Below are positions 35,401 to 46,388 of a stretch of DNA of 64,000 bases, piece by piece. The stretch spans positions 33,624,504 to 33,688,503 of the forward strand of contig NC_051075.1 of assembly GCF_004664715.2 (NCBI RefSeq), in the 5' to 3' direction. The position numbers and the translations under genes are program-made. Below the pieces are notes generated by a model, which saw only the letters and a program-made list of their open reading frames with translations, searched no databases and was not told the DNA's origin. Source of the stretch: Peromyscus leucopus (taxonomy: Eukaryota; Chordata; Mammalia; Rodentia; Cricetidae). The stretch's first letter is position 1. Each line of letters begins with the position of its first letter.

Positions 35401-36114
35401 AGAAGTGAGGAGTTTTGTCATAAGTGTGAACTGATCCTTGATAAAGTTTCCTCAAAGGAAAACCTTCTAGTTTCACTAAAGCAAACTGACCAATGATGCC
35501 TTCCAAAACTGCATCACAGATTCACCATGTTGAGAACATAACAGTGACAGACCCATACTTATATTTTACACTATATCCTACCAAATGAAAGTCTGACTTT
35601 CCATAAATACTATGAGAAATAAAATGGCAAGGCATAGAGTCACCTTAAGATAGATCCACCTACTGGGGACAGGGCTCATTGTCATGAAATATATTTTTGT
35701 TCAGATGTAATAAACAGCCTTGTTTCACCTACAGAAATGGGAGCAAGAATAATTGAAGATGTTTAAAAGTAAAGGAATATGTCAACCTAACTCGTAGAGC
35801 TAATCCCTTAACACGAAGCCCAATAAGACCCACAAGTGGATGGTTAGAGCAGCGTTCTCTGCTCTTCAACCTTCAACATCATCACATTCTTCTTTTATAG
35901 CTTTTTTCTTTTTCCATTTGAAGTTTCATTTTACTATATTTGAAATCATTCAGACCTTCAGAAAATATGTAATCATCATCATCTATTTTCTCTTCAATTG
36001 AATTTTAATATTTAATTTATATATGTCTAGCTATCTGTTTTTCTGTCTTTTCTCAGTTATTTTGGGTTTAGTTGCAGACTTAGTACTAAAACTCTTTTAA
36101 ATATTCATCACATT
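32451..36114. other. Unique stretch, about 3.7 kb, the longest without recognised repeats
   Basis: No SINE, LTR or L1 was recognised. The part at about 33190-33640 has more balanced composition than its surroundings and could be conserved noncoding DNA. A 96-codon minus-strand frame at 35216-35506 is the longest in non-repeat DNA here; I recognise no domain in it and no promoter, splice or polyadenylation context, so it is not called as a gene. Confidence 0.4.
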
Positions 36115-36188
36115 TACATTTATTTATTCATTCACTTAGGTAGTCAATGTGTATGCATGTGTTCCTGAATGTGTGTGTGTGTGTGTGT

Positions 36189-36232
<44 letters not shown>

Positions 36233-36380
36233 CATGGTCTATAGCAACCCATAGGAGTTATTAAAAGGTATTGGATCCCCTGCAAGTGGAATTACAAAAA
36301 GTTGTGAACTATCACATAGGTGATGGGAATACCTAAGGTACTCTTAGGAGCAATTAGAAAATGAGCATCTCCAGCCCTTA
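36115..36380 (-). mobile_element. B3-type SINE, antisense, with internal (TG)n
   Basis: 'ggatcccctgcaagtggaat', 'tacaaaaagttgtgaactat' and the terminal 'gagcatctccagccctta' are antisense B3 blocks. The TG run (36171-36230) is the antisense of its CA-rich tail. Confidence 0.8.
36171..36230. repeat. (TG)n microsatellite
   Basis: TG run with one TATG break. Confidence 0.97.
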
Positions 36381-36625
36381 TCATTAAAAAAAAGAATGTT
36401 CTCTCATACAACTGCAATTCAATTTTTACACCCTTAGGATTTGGCATGAATGGAGGACTAGTCACATTTGTATTTCCTCATGTGTTCAGATTTTAGTAGT
36501 AATATATCTTTCTAGCTTCAGTAAAAAGAAAAATAAAAAAAATTAAAAACTCCATATGTTTTGTTTTAATGTTTCCAACTACAATTTTTCTACAGAAGGC
36601 CAAGAAAAAAACTAGAATACCAAAT

Positions 36626-36631
36626 GTCTCT
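36626..36631. repeat. 6-bp target-site duplication, left (GTCTCT)
   Basis: Identical to 37145-37150; brackets the solo LTR. Confidence 0.85.
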
Positions 36632-37144
36632 TGTGGTGGTATTGTGTTTCCCAAAATATTGTGACCCTAATAAACTTATCTGGGGTCAGAGAACAGGACA
36701 GCCACTAGATACAGAGGCTAGAAAATGGCGGCACTCATACCTTTAATCCTAACATTCCAGAGGCAGAAATCCCTCTAGATCTTTGTGAGTTCAAGGCCAC
36801 ACTGGAAGCAGCCAGACATGGTGACTCATGCCTTTAATCCCAGAAAGTGAGTCTTTAATCCCAGGGAGTGATGGCAGAAAGCAGAAAGGTATATAAGGCA
36901 TGAAGTCCAGAAACTAGAAGCATTTTAGCTGGTGAAGCTTTTAGGCTTTCGAGCAGCAGTTCAGCTGAGATTCATTCTGGATGAGGACTCAGAGGCATCC
37001 AGTCTGAGGAAACAGGATCAGCTGAGGAACTGGTAAGGTGAGGTGGCTGTGGCTTGTTCTGCTTCTCTGATCTTCCAGCATTCACCCCAATAACTGGCTT
37101 CAGGTTTGATTTTATTAATAAGACTCTTTAAGATTCATGCTACA
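36632..37144 (+). mobile_element. Solo LTR, class II ERV-like (LTR type A)
   Basis: A 513-bp LTR with TG...CA ends (TGTGGTGG...ATGCTACA) and a perfect 6-bp TSD, which fits class II (ERVK/IAP-like) integration. U3 contains two B1-like fragments ('cctttaatcctaacattcca', 'gcctttaatcccagaaagtg') that are part of the LTR family, since the copy at 61345 has them too. A TATA-like 'gtatataaggc' sits near 36889 and an 'aataaga' lies near the end. No internal region remains, so it arose by LTR-LTR recombination. Confidence 0.9.
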
Positions 37145-37150
37145 GTCTCT
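37145..37150. repeat. 6-bp target-site duplication, right (GTCTCT)
   Basis: Identical to 36626-36631. Confidence 0.85.
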
Positions 37151-37250
37151 CATCATCTCTTAAATAATTAATAAATAGTTAATTGCTCTTTTAAAAAAAA
37201 TACAAGATTTTTCTTTGCTCTCTAGTCCCATGCAATTTGCTATCTACTTC

Positions 37251-37266
37251 AAACTACTTTTCAGAA
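37251..37266. repeat. L1 target-site duplication, left
   Basis: 'aaactacttttcagaa' matches 37807-37823 except for one extra C there. Confidence 0.7.
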
Positions 37267-37718
37267 GAGGAGGGATTGTATGAGTGAGAAATGTTGAGAC
37301 CATGATTGGAAAAAGCACAGGGACAAATAGCCAAACTAGTGGAAACACATGAACTATGAACCAATAGCTGAGGAGCCCCCAACTGGATCAGGCACTTTGA
37401 ATAAGTGAGACAGTCGATTAGCTTGAACCGTTTGGGAGGCCCCTAGGCAGTGGGACCAGAACCTGTCCTTAGTGCATGAGCTGGCTGTTTGGAGCCTGGG
37501 GCCTATGCAGGGACACCTTGCTCAGCCTGAGTGAAGGGAGGAGGGGACTGGACCTACCTAGACTGAATCTACCAGGCTGAGCTGAATCCCCAGGGGAGTC
37601 CTTGCCCTGGAGGAGATAGGAATGGGGGGTGGATTGAGGGGAGGGCAGGAGGAGGGAGGACAGGGGAATCCGTGGTTGATATGTAAAATTAAATTAAATT
37701 ATAAAATTTATAACAAAA
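37267..37718 (+). mobile_element. 5'-truncated L1 3' UTR, sense
   Basis: Sense L1 3' UTR: 'agcacagggacaaatagcca', 'aactatgaaccaatagctga', 'aggggactggacctacctag', 'aatccgtggttgatatgtaa', then an AAATT-rich tail. It is more diverged than the copies at 28891 and 39207. Between the tail and the right TSD lie 88 bp that are not L1 (37719-37806). Confidence 0.85.
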
Positions 37719-37806
37719 TCATTTGTGAAGTCATTTTGTTTACGCTTAATGTTTTAAATGTTATAATTTATAAAATTTATAAATTATAAAAAAGAAGTAT
37801 TACGCT
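37719..37806. other. Non-L1 tail inside the L1 TSDs; contains 34-bp inverted match to 38973-39006
   Basis: Positions 37719-37752 are the exact reverse complement of 38973-39006. The following 54 bp are AT-rich and partly palindromic ('aatttataaaatttataaat'). Because it lies inside the L1 target-site duplication, it was either carried in with the L1 (3' transduction) or added during or after insertion by templated repair from the nearby site. Confidence 0.7.
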
Positions 37807-37823
37807 AAACTACTTTTCCAGAA
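37807..37823. repeat. L1 target-site duplication, right
   Basis: 'aaactacttttccagaa', one inserted base relative to 37251-37266. Confidence 0.7.
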
Positions 37824-39194
37824 ATCATGATACCCTCCCATACATGTCTCTGTGCATCACAGAAATATTCTTGAGCCTTAATTCTTCTCTTCACTTGGCT
37901 AATCCATCCTTGTCCTGTGGGTCAGAACTAATATATCAGTATAGATGAAAAATTTTGCATGCTGACAGCAGGTAATAAATCCTCCACTGGCTATTACTAT
38001 GTTATAGAACACTGATTTTTATGTACCTGCTTACTTACCAGATTCCCCATTTAGATCAGTTTTCTGGAGTCCAGGAATCATGTGTCTTGCTTACCCTCAT
38101 ATTCTCCCAGTTACTGAGTGCTTTCCCCCTGTTTAGTTCAATGAAGGTGGAATAATGATTGATATACAGTAACTCTTAACTGGATAAAACTGTGATTGAG
38201 TATGTAGGACTTAGGTTTTTTCTAAAATAAAGTGGGTAGAAAAATTGCTAGTGATATCCGGGTTCTGAAATAATTTGCACATTTTCAATGATCAGTCTTT
38301 TAAATGATTAGTTATGTGATGAACTTATTGTATACTGGACTATGAGGAGGCCAGGGAGGGGTGGGCCAATGGCCATAATGTACCATCTCAAAAGAATAAA
38401 AGGAACAAACTCTGGTGCTTTAAAGCACACTAGAGGGACTGGAGTAAAAACAATGTTATGCATATTTCAAAAGCAGCTGAACAAGATTATTTTGAATATT
38501 CCTATTACAAATGGTAAATATCTTCAGTTTCAGATTGATAATTGCTCTGATTTTCACATAATGCATTTCTACATTAAAACATCACATGAATGCCAAACTA
38601 TGAACAATAATCATTCAACGCATAAACTATGAATCATCAGTATGGTTAGTTATTGTGTGGGTCATCACACTGCATGTACAGTTTTTCTATGTTACTTAGC
38701 TATAAACAAAAATCAATTCTAAAGTTTGGGATTTGAAAAGTTTTTCCTTCCATGAATTTGGCCAACCATGGATTAAAATACTAAGAAAAATATTTGTCAG
38801 TACCCAATATGTTTAGACATTTATCCATCTTCATTCCCCACCCTAAACAACATATCATATTAAGCTATTTATATATCGCTTCATTATATTTCGTGATTTA
38901 CTTGCTCCCTTTTACAGCATGAACAGCAGAAAGTAGAAAAATCAATAAATAATTTTGAAGAAATGAATAAATACATTAAGCGTAAACAAAATGACTTCAC
39001 AAATGAATGAAAAGTCTTTACTTCTATCAACGTGAAGTGACTGGTGCTGGTTGGCAAAGGCAAACTTTAAACACACTTTCTAATGGTAAAGAGCTGGCAG
39101 TTTGCTTGTGTGATGAGCAAAGGGATGGTGAAAGCAAACTAAGAGCTTATCCAGTATGCAGCACAGCACATTAACTGGAAAACCTGCAGATAAG
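37824..39194. other. Mostly unique stretch
   Basis: About 37990-38170 may be an old L2/MIR3-type fragment ('tctggagtccaggaatcatg', 'tgtcttgcttaccctcatat'), weak. The 34-bp partner of the inverted repeat is at 38973-39006. No supported gene; the frame at 38342-38632 is probably chance. Confidence 0.35.
38973..39006. repeat. 34-bp inverted-repeat arm, partner of 37719-37752
   Basis: Perfect reverse-complement identity over 34 bp; the flanks diverge at once on both sides. It starts 'acattaagcgtaaac' and ends 'cttcacaaatga'. Confidence 0.9.
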
Positions 39195-39206
39195 AAGCAC
39201 AGACTT
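39195..39206. repeat. L1 target-site duplication, left
   Basis: 'aagcacagactt' against 'aagcacaggctt' at 39773-39784, 11 of 12. Confidence 0.8.
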
Positions 39207-39360
39207 CAACAATTCTCGCTCATACAAAACCCTCCCTTTTCTCGCTAATTGGAGTCCCGGAGCTCCACCCGGGGCCTAGCCGTGGATCTCTGCATCCAGT
39301 TTCCTCAGTCATTGGATGGGATTTCTAGCACGACAATTAGAGTGTTTGGCCATCCCATCA
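39207..39360 (-). mobile_element. Second twin-primed L1: inverted segment
   Basis: This 154-bp piece of L1 3' UTR is in reverse orientation ('caacaattctcgctcataca' to 'ggccatcccatc'). In an unrearranged copy it would precede the sense segment at 39361 directly, with about 17 bp lost at the breakpoint. Confidence 0.88.
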
Positions 39361-39772
39361 GCACAGGGACAAATAGCCAAACGTATGGAAACACATGAAC
39401 TATGAACCAATGGCTGAGGGGCCCCCAAATGGATCAGGCCCTCTGAATAGGTGAGACAGTTGATTGGCTTGATCTGTTTGGGAGGCATCCAGGCAGTGGG
39501 ACCGGGTCCGGTGCTCATTGCATGAGTTAGCTGTTTGAAACCTGGAGCTTATGCACGGTTGCTTGGCTCTCAGCGTCCTGGGAGGAGGGGACTGGACCTG
39601 CCTGGACTGAGTCTACCAGGTTGATCTCAGTCCTTGTCCTCGGGGGAGGCTTTGCCCTGGAGGAGGTGGGAATGGGGGGTGGGCTGGGAGGAAGTGGGGG
39701 AGAACAAGGGAATCCGTGGCTGATATGTAGAACTGAATTGTATTATACAATAAAATAAATGTTTTTTAAAAA
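39361..39772 (+). mobile_element. Second twin-primed L1: sense 3' UTR segment and tail
   Basis: Sense 3' UTR from 'agcacagggacaaatagcca' through 'ggaatccgtggctgatatgt' to 'gaactgaattgtattataca' and an A-rich tail. It resembles the copy at 30451. The whole unit 39207-39772 has a 12-bp TSD. Confidence 0.9.
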
Positions 39773-39784
39773 AAGCACAGGCTT
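39773..39784. repeat. L1 target-site duplication, right
   Basis: Pairs with 39195-39206. Confidence 0.8.
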
Positions 39785-41149
39785 ATTGTGTAAGTAGGGG
39801 TGGGAAATCTCGTGTGAGAAAGGCTATGTTGTAGCATCTTTCCACGTGCAGATCTTAAACTTTCTTCATCCCTAGCACTCCGGAGACTACTTTCATGGGT
39901 GAAGTAATCAGGCGAACGTGGTCACTCCTTGATTCTGTGACTCCACGTGAGAGTGAAGAAGGCACTCCTACAGGCAAAGACAACAGAACAATTTCAACTG
40001 TTCCCGGTGCCCAGTCTGCTCAAAAGGGACACATGCAAAGCTGGCTGAAACAACAGTGTCCACTTCTGTATTTCATCACATTTCTGGCTTATTTATGACA
40101 ACAAAGCTTTGTTTTTTCAGTTCATTACCTCAGTGTATCAGATAGCTAAACTAAATTTAGCTTCAAAGAGTACCGTATATGGTAGCCTTCTTTTAGTGTA
40201 TTTATAAATAATAAAAAAAAAGCAAATTAGAAATTTTTTAACAATATCCAAGTAATTACCAATGTGAAGAAATTAGATAATTTCACTACTGTTTTTCTAG
40301 TGTCAAGACTGCTGATGCAGCTGTGCACCAAGGCAAGAAAAGACTTTTCTCACGCGACAAGGCATTCTAGAAATAGGAAAGCAGAGAGTCTTTCAAGCAG
40401 AGGGAAAAGATAAGGGCTTGGGATTTTACTGTAGGGTGAGGAATATGGCCAGAACCAGCACACATTCATGTTTGGTCCTATATGTATACACATGTATCTA
40501 TGAGTGTATTGAGCATCCTGCTTATGCCAAAGAGAGGAGCTCACAGTCTATTCTTAGCTTACTTAGCTATGGGTCAGAATGGATAAAAAGAAAATTGCTT
40601 TTAGCAAGAAGCCATCAGAGGAAATAACAGCCTTCAAGTCCCACTGCAGAAATACCATGTTGATGACAAGTGTGTGGAATTGAGCTTCCTGGGACTCCAA
40701 GGAAGAAGCAGCAGAGCCGCAAGGAACCACAAAGACACAAGCAGCCACAGAGGGGAGGCGAGAAGAAGAGGAGTGTGGCTTCATGCTCATTAGTCTTTCT
40801 TTCAGTCCTGCATACCTTGGTGTAAGAAAAGAGCCATCAAGATCAATAGTCTCCCTTGGCAGGTAAGGAGAAAGACGAGGAAGGATGCAGTTAAGGTTCT
40901 GTCTCTTTAGAGGACTGTTCAAGGGGCTGGCTTCTGTTTCACATTACTTACAAAGTAATTTGGTGTGTGTCAGGGTGGGGTGGGGGGGAGGGGAGCATTG
41001 TTAGAAACAAAACCAAACAAACAAACAAACCAAAGGCAAGAAAAACCCGTGTGGAAGTGTCAGGCTCTCTGTAAGGCTACATAGGACTGCCAGTATCATC
41101 AAGGAGGTGCTGCACAGTTTGGGTGTCTGGAAGCCATTGAGAATAATGG
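39785..41149. other. Unique stretch
   Basis: Frames at 39895-40098, 40418-40627 and 40563-40922 (119 codons, minus) have no recognisable domain. A CAAA-type run lies near 41010-41030. No mobile element recognised. Confidence 0.4.
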
Positions 41150-41178
41150 AGAAAGAGGGAGAGAAGGAGGGAGGGAGG

Positions 41179-41238
<60 letters not shown>

Positions 41239-41268
41239 GAGAAACAGAGAGAAACAGAGAGAAACAGA
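41150..41268. repeat. GGGA/(GA)n microsatellite
   Basis: Purine tract passing from GGAG units to GA dinucleotides and then AAACAGAG units. Serine/leucine frames on the minus strand come from it. Confidence 0.95.
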
Positions 41269-41299
41269 GACCAGGAATAAATTCATAGATCTACAGTTA

Positions 41300-41779
41300 G
41301 CAGATTTTCACAAGAAATCAAGTGATTCACAGTGATGAAAAGGGACTGTCCTCAATATATGGTGTTTTTAAGATTCATCTGGAAAAGAATGAAATTGTCT
41401 TTAATTCACCTCATGTGCATTAACAAAGTGAAAATGTATTGAGGAATAAAACTCAAAATTATAAAACTGTTAGAAAACAAAAAGAGGGAAATCTTCATGA
41501 CATTGTTCTTTGCAATGATTTCTGAATTATAGCAATAAAAATATGGGGGAATAGACAAGTAACTATGACATATTTAAGGAAAACTGTAAGCAAAGAAAGG
41601 AAAGCAAAAAAGTTGACTGTGGTATGGAAGGAAATATTTATGAATCATACATATGATTAAGAGTCATGCTCTAAAATGTATTTGCAACTCCCCTAGTAAA
41701 GAGCCAAACAAACTTTTAGCAATTATTAAAATAAGTGAGTAAAGGACTTTTATTGACATTTCTCCAGGAAGACAGAGTA
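41300..41779 (+). pseudogene. Old L1 ORF2 remnant, sense, left of LTR
   Basis: 'ggaaatcttcatgacattgt', 'tttgcaatgatttctgaatt' and 'ttattgacatttctccagga' are sense ORF2 blocks. The remnant is cut by the LTR at 41780 and continues after 42236. Confidence 0.65.
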
Positions 41780-42236
41780 TGGTAATATTTTATTTGTACT
41801 GAAATGTGATTTTATTTGTATGTTAATAAATAAAGTTGCCTGGGGGTCAGAGCTAATAGTAAGCCATACCAGAGCTGGGCATTCATGGTGCACACCTTTA
41901 ATACCAGTACTTGGTAGGCAGAGCTAGGTAGATCTCTGTGTGGTCAAGGATACAGCCAGCATTGGAGACACACACCTTTAATCTCAATACCAACCATAGA
42001 AGACCTGGAGGTCTGTACAGACAGGCAGTGACGAGGTAGTCATGTGGTTGGGTTTACAACCAATGAGAAGGCAGAACAGAAAGTCTATATAAAGACAAAC
42101 ACACAGGAAGTAGGTCTCTCTTGGCTGAAGAGGCTCACTGCAGCAGACAGGTAAGGCTCTTAGCTCTGATCTCTTGGCTTTTATCTTTACATTGGCTCTG
42201 TGTTTCTTATTTAATAAGACGGTTACTTATACAACA
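41780..42236 (+). mobile_element. Solo LTR, class II ERV-like (LTR type B), inside an old L1
   Basis: A 457-bp LTR starting 'tggtaatattttatttgtac' and ending 'cggttacttatacaaca'. U3 holds a B1-like segment ('cacacctttaataccagtac'). A TATA-like 'tctatataaaga' is near 42083 and 'taataag' near the end. The best TSD candidate (AGAGTA/AGAGAA) matches 5 of 6 and needs a 1-bp boundary shift. Its first part and 3' end resemble the outer parts of the LTR at 55724. Confidence 0.85.
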
Positions 42237-42394
42237 GAGAATAGCAAATAGTTATGTGAAAGGAAATAATCATTACCATTAATCAAAAGTGTATATTCAA
42301 GTGACAAGATACCTACTTCTACCTGATCAAATGTTTATTACTAGCAAAATAGAAAATAACAAATAATCCAAGAACATGGAGAAATTGGTACTTG
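42237..42394 (+). pseudogene. Old L1 ORF2 remnant, sense, right of LTR
   Basis: 'gcaaatagttatgtgaaagg' and 'aagaacatggagaaattggt' continue the ORF2 remnant of 41300-41779, showing the LTR inserted into it. Confidence 0.55.
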
Positions 42395-43090
42395 TTTTGG
42401 TCTAAAGATGATGTGACCCACCAAAGACTTAGCTGCCAGATAATGGGCATTTTGATCATGGGGGCTTTGACCTAATCATTTCATGATTCACAATTTTATA
42501 GCAGTTTTAGACAGTGCTGGAAACTTCCATAACTAGTGGGATTTTGACCACGAGGGCTTTGATCAAATCAGTGACCTAATCATTTAGTAATTAATAATTT
42601 TATGGCAGTTTTGGATGGTAGAAACTTCCATAAATAGTGTATAGTTACAACCAGTAGATTTCTGGGGATGTGTCTTTGAGGAATATCACTTATTCAGGAC
42701 TCCACTCACCCTATCTTTTTTACCTTCTTCTTCTTCTTCTTCTTCTTCTTCTTCTTCTTCTTCTTCTTCTTCTTCTTCTTCTTCTTCTTCTTCTTCTTCT
42801 TCTCCTCCTCCTCCTCCTCCTCCTCCTCCTCCTCCTCCTCCTCCTCCTCCTCTTCCTCCTCCTCCCCTCCTCCTCCTCTCCTTCTTTGTCCTTGTCCTCT
42901 TCCTCCTCCTCCCAGCTCTTTCTCCTCTTTCGTGATATGAGTAGTTGTGTTTCTCCAACAACTTCTGTCATGATGTTCAGCCCAGATAATTGAAACTCCT
43001 GTGAACATAAGCCCAAAGAGCTCTGTTCCCTTAAAATGACTTCTGAGAGTAGGTCTCAGGTTATGTTTCGTTATACAACAAAACCAGCAC
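42395..43090 (+). repeat. Rodent interspersed repeat with internal duplication and triplet tract
   Basis: 'tggcagttttggatggtaga', 'gggatgtgtctttgaggaat', 'cttctgtcatgatgttcagc' and 'tgtgaacataagcccaaaga' are blocks of a common rodent repeat (family name uncertain). A unit of about 92 bp is duplicated in tandem (about 42447-42538 and 42539-42640). Confidence 0.55.
42724..42856. repeat. (CTT)n-(CTC)n triplet microsatellite, about 130 bp
   Basis: CTT repeats to about 42801, then CTC repeats. All homopolymer frames over it (Leu, Ser on plus; Glu, Lys, Arg, Gly on minus) are by-products. Confidence 0.98.
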
Positions 43091-46045
43091 CTTTACTTTA
43101 GCAAAAAGCATACATAAAGTCATATATTACTTAAGGTCATGGTTATGTTCTGAGAAATGTACGATTAGGTGATTTTGCTTTTGTGCAAATACCAAAAACT
43201 ACACTTATATCAACATATGTATCACTTCACTAGGCAACACATTATGTACCATTGTTAATGTTCCTCATATTAGCTCGACCATTGTCAGATAGCACATGTC
43301 TATTTACATAAATCATTTCCAAACTTCAGTTGGAATTTTAAATAATTCAAAGACTTTTTAAACGGGGCAATGAGATAATGATGGGCCTGGAAATCTGTTC
43401 TCATTCAAACATCAAATACTGACTGACTTTTGATTACCTGCACTGCTTGAGGTTAGCAGAGATTTCAAATCATGTGTCTCTGACATGCAGCCATAGGATC
43501 TCTCAGCAAGGCATCCTCTTACTGCCATAAAAAACCCATGTCCATTTCTCAAGCCATTTTCTGACCAGTATGGGATTCTGCCTAGCTCCCAATGGGAAAC
43601 TCTATTACATGAATAATAAATCTTTTGATCTACTCTTGGGTGTGTGTAGTATCATCAATTTCAACATTGAAGCAAAAAACTTCAGTGGAATATATAACGT
43701 TTTCACTATGTGCTTTTACCATTTGTCCTTTCATTGACCATTTCTAACCCTTCTTAAAATTAGAGCTATTATATAAACTACTGTATAATAATCCTGTGAT
43801 TCTTTTCTCTCAGGAAAGGTGGGCAGCTCTGAGCTAAGATTTGTGTGCTCCTGGTACTTCCTCTTTAGTTATTTTGCTTGTTCTTAAAAAGTTTTCAGTT
43901 TTAATTTAAAGAGGTTGAAGATTCATGTAAATAACAAGAGTCTGTAACATGTCACAGTTACTTAACTATTAAATTTAGAGACAGAAATCACCACAGCCAA
44001 GAAATTTTAACAACAAAGTCATGATACTTTTCTAAGACTTGCCCTATGGGAAATTACTTTTTTGGAATACTTACGTTAAAGATCTGACATTTTTGTGATT
44101 TTATTAATCGGTGTCAATATACACTAGATCACACCAAGTTCTAACTCATACTTCCATAAAATACAATTCTCAGTAATGAATAATATGTGTGTCAAATAAA
44201 TTGTTGTCAGCAACTTCTGTAATCCTATTTAAATTCCCTGTCATTTTCTACAGTCTCATAATTTATGTTGATTACTATGAAATGATTTGAATACCCAGGT
44301 CACTTCCCTATTGAAAATCTACCCCATACTTAGTTTATAAAATGTAGTGTCTCAATTATTCATAACCATGAAATACCATAAAATATATTGCAGACTTTTT
44401 ATGAATATGTATCAATTAATTTATTCTAGTATTACATTACATTCAATTATGTTTAATAATCCCTCATTATCTAGCATTAAATGTCTGTTATTGATTTGTT
44501 ACATGAAATGATCTGAACATGAAATTAGATGGCATATATTTCTCACAATAATCTAAATAATGTAAGGTAGAGAAATAAATCAGGAATTGCTCAGGGGTGT
44601 GGAGCCCCTGGTATAGTTTTATATCAGTTCAACCTTATAAATTCTTACAGATAATTTCATGAATAAGGGTGGATGCTTAAGTAACATAGACATACAAGTT
44701 TACATGCAGATAATATATAATTTTTTTTCTAAGACGCTAGAACCATGAAGTACACGTCTGGACTTTATTACTGGTGATTTCTCTGGGTGCTAAGGTTGGA
44801 GCCAGCATTTCCCTCATTGTTTCTGTGCTCTGACTTCCATTACACCAGCACAATCCAACCTCACTGGAGGGTGATTTTTCACAGGTTGCTTTCCAGTGAT
44901 ACAGTCCCCATAAGAAGCAACACTCTACAATGCTTCTCCGGGTCTTTAGAGAAGGCACTTCCCTGAAGTTTCTGAAATTCACTATTTTACAAGACATAAA
45001 AAGAAGCTCAAAATACTATAGAAAAACCAACATTTAAATGTCAGTAAATTAGCCTCATAGTTTAATAGAAATTGACTTCTCTGGATGGAAATGGACATGT
45101 GTGGTAAAGTTTTCACAGTGCTGAAAAATTTGAAAAGTCAATTTAAAAACTTCAGGCCTGAATATAAGACAATGGACACAATAAATCTAAACATTCCTCA
45201 AGTATTTGTTTCATTGACCATTATGAATCTTGAGAGTCAAAATTGAAATTCTCATGCTTTGTTTAAATAAATTATACTTAAAACTTTTTCTTTCTTTGTA
45301 TGTTAAGTTGCTGGGATCCCACAGCTCTTTAGTGTAGAACAGGAGCCTTTCAATACTATAAACTTTGTAAAGAAGTAGAGAAGGGAAAAATAATAGAAAG
45401 ATACACAGCTTTGCAATCTTTAATGTGATACATTTGAAGAATCCAACCCAATTATTTAATTTAAAATAAATAAGGAGGTATCTTATAGCTTTTTTGTGGG
45501 GGTAATATGAAATGGCTCAAATAATTAAAATGAAAAAATGAGATTAGATACTTTTTCAAAGTCTTCTTTGGTGTTTTATCTGATTTATTTTAGTTTCTTA
45601 ATGTATAAACCAGGGGACAATGAAATATCTATGTCAGTCAAAGTTTTGATGGAACATCCAAGAACCATGGAATTGAAAGATGGGCATGAAAGGGTTGATA
45701 TTTGCCTGACAAATTGTTCACCAATGAGTCTTGCATGTTCAGCATAATGATAATTAGCTGTGTCCACCACTGAGAGAAAAACTTTGTTTCAGAGAACACT
45801 ACATTTTGTAATCTGGATGAGGAAACCTATCATAGATCACTAGTCACTATTATCCTTTCTACAATGTGCTTCAATCACATTGGGATGTTTGCTGAAAATT
45901 TACCTAGAATGGGGGCTAAAGGGGCGTGTTTGCAGAATCTGAAATAAAAACAAAACAAAACATATTTGAATTTCTCTATATCTATAAACCCCATGAAAAT
46001 AGTGTTTGTGTGGTAAAGTTAAATGGTACTTACACATTTTAGGCT
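43091..46045. other. Unique AT-rich stretch, about 3 kb
   Basis: No SINE, LTR or L1 recognised. Short frames at 44737-44997 and 45538-45747 have no recognisable domain. Confidence 0.45.
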
Positions 46046-46047
46046 AA

Positions 46048-46196
46048 GTGTTTTTTTGAGACAGAATCTCTCTACCTAGCCCTGGCTGTTCTGCAACTCA
46101 CTATGTAGACCAGACTGGCCTTGAACTCATAGAAATATACCTGCTTCTGCCTCCTGAGTACTGGGATTAAAAGTGTGCACCGCCATGCATGGTTTA
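46048..46196 (-). mobile_element. B1 SINE, antisense
   Basis: 'ttgagacagaatctctctac', 'ctagccctggctgttctgca', 'cagactggccttgaactcat', 'gtactgggattaaaagtgtg'. About 15-20% diverged by eye. Confidence 0.88.
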
Positions 46197-46197
46197 A

Positions 46198-46236
46198 GCT
46201 AATTAATTAATTAATTAATTAATTAATTAATTATTT
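46198..46236. repeat. (TTAA)n microsatellite
   Basis: AATT tetranucleotides between two antisense B1 elements; probably grown from the tail of the right one. Confidence 0.95.
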
Positions 46237-46388
46237 TTTGTTTTTCAAGACAGGGTTCCTCTGTGTAGTTTTGGTGCCTGTCCTGGATCTCACTCTGTAA
46301 ACCAGGCTTGCATCGAACTCACAGAGATCTGCTTGCCTCTGCATCCCCAGTGCTGGGATTAGAAGTATATGCCACCACCACCTGACAA
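46237..46388 (-). mobile_element. B1 SINE, antisense
   Basis: 'caagacagggttcctctgtg', 'tagttttggtgcctgtcctg', 'ctgtaaaccaggcttgcatc', 'agtgctgggattagaagtat'. The 'ttttggtgcctgtcctgg' variant is common outside the mouse-rat group. Confidence 0.9.

Noticed and set aside
42670..43016. Poly-Leu, poly-Glu, poly-Arg, poly-Gly and poly-Lys frames on both strands
   Set aside because: All come from the CTT/CTC triplet tract.
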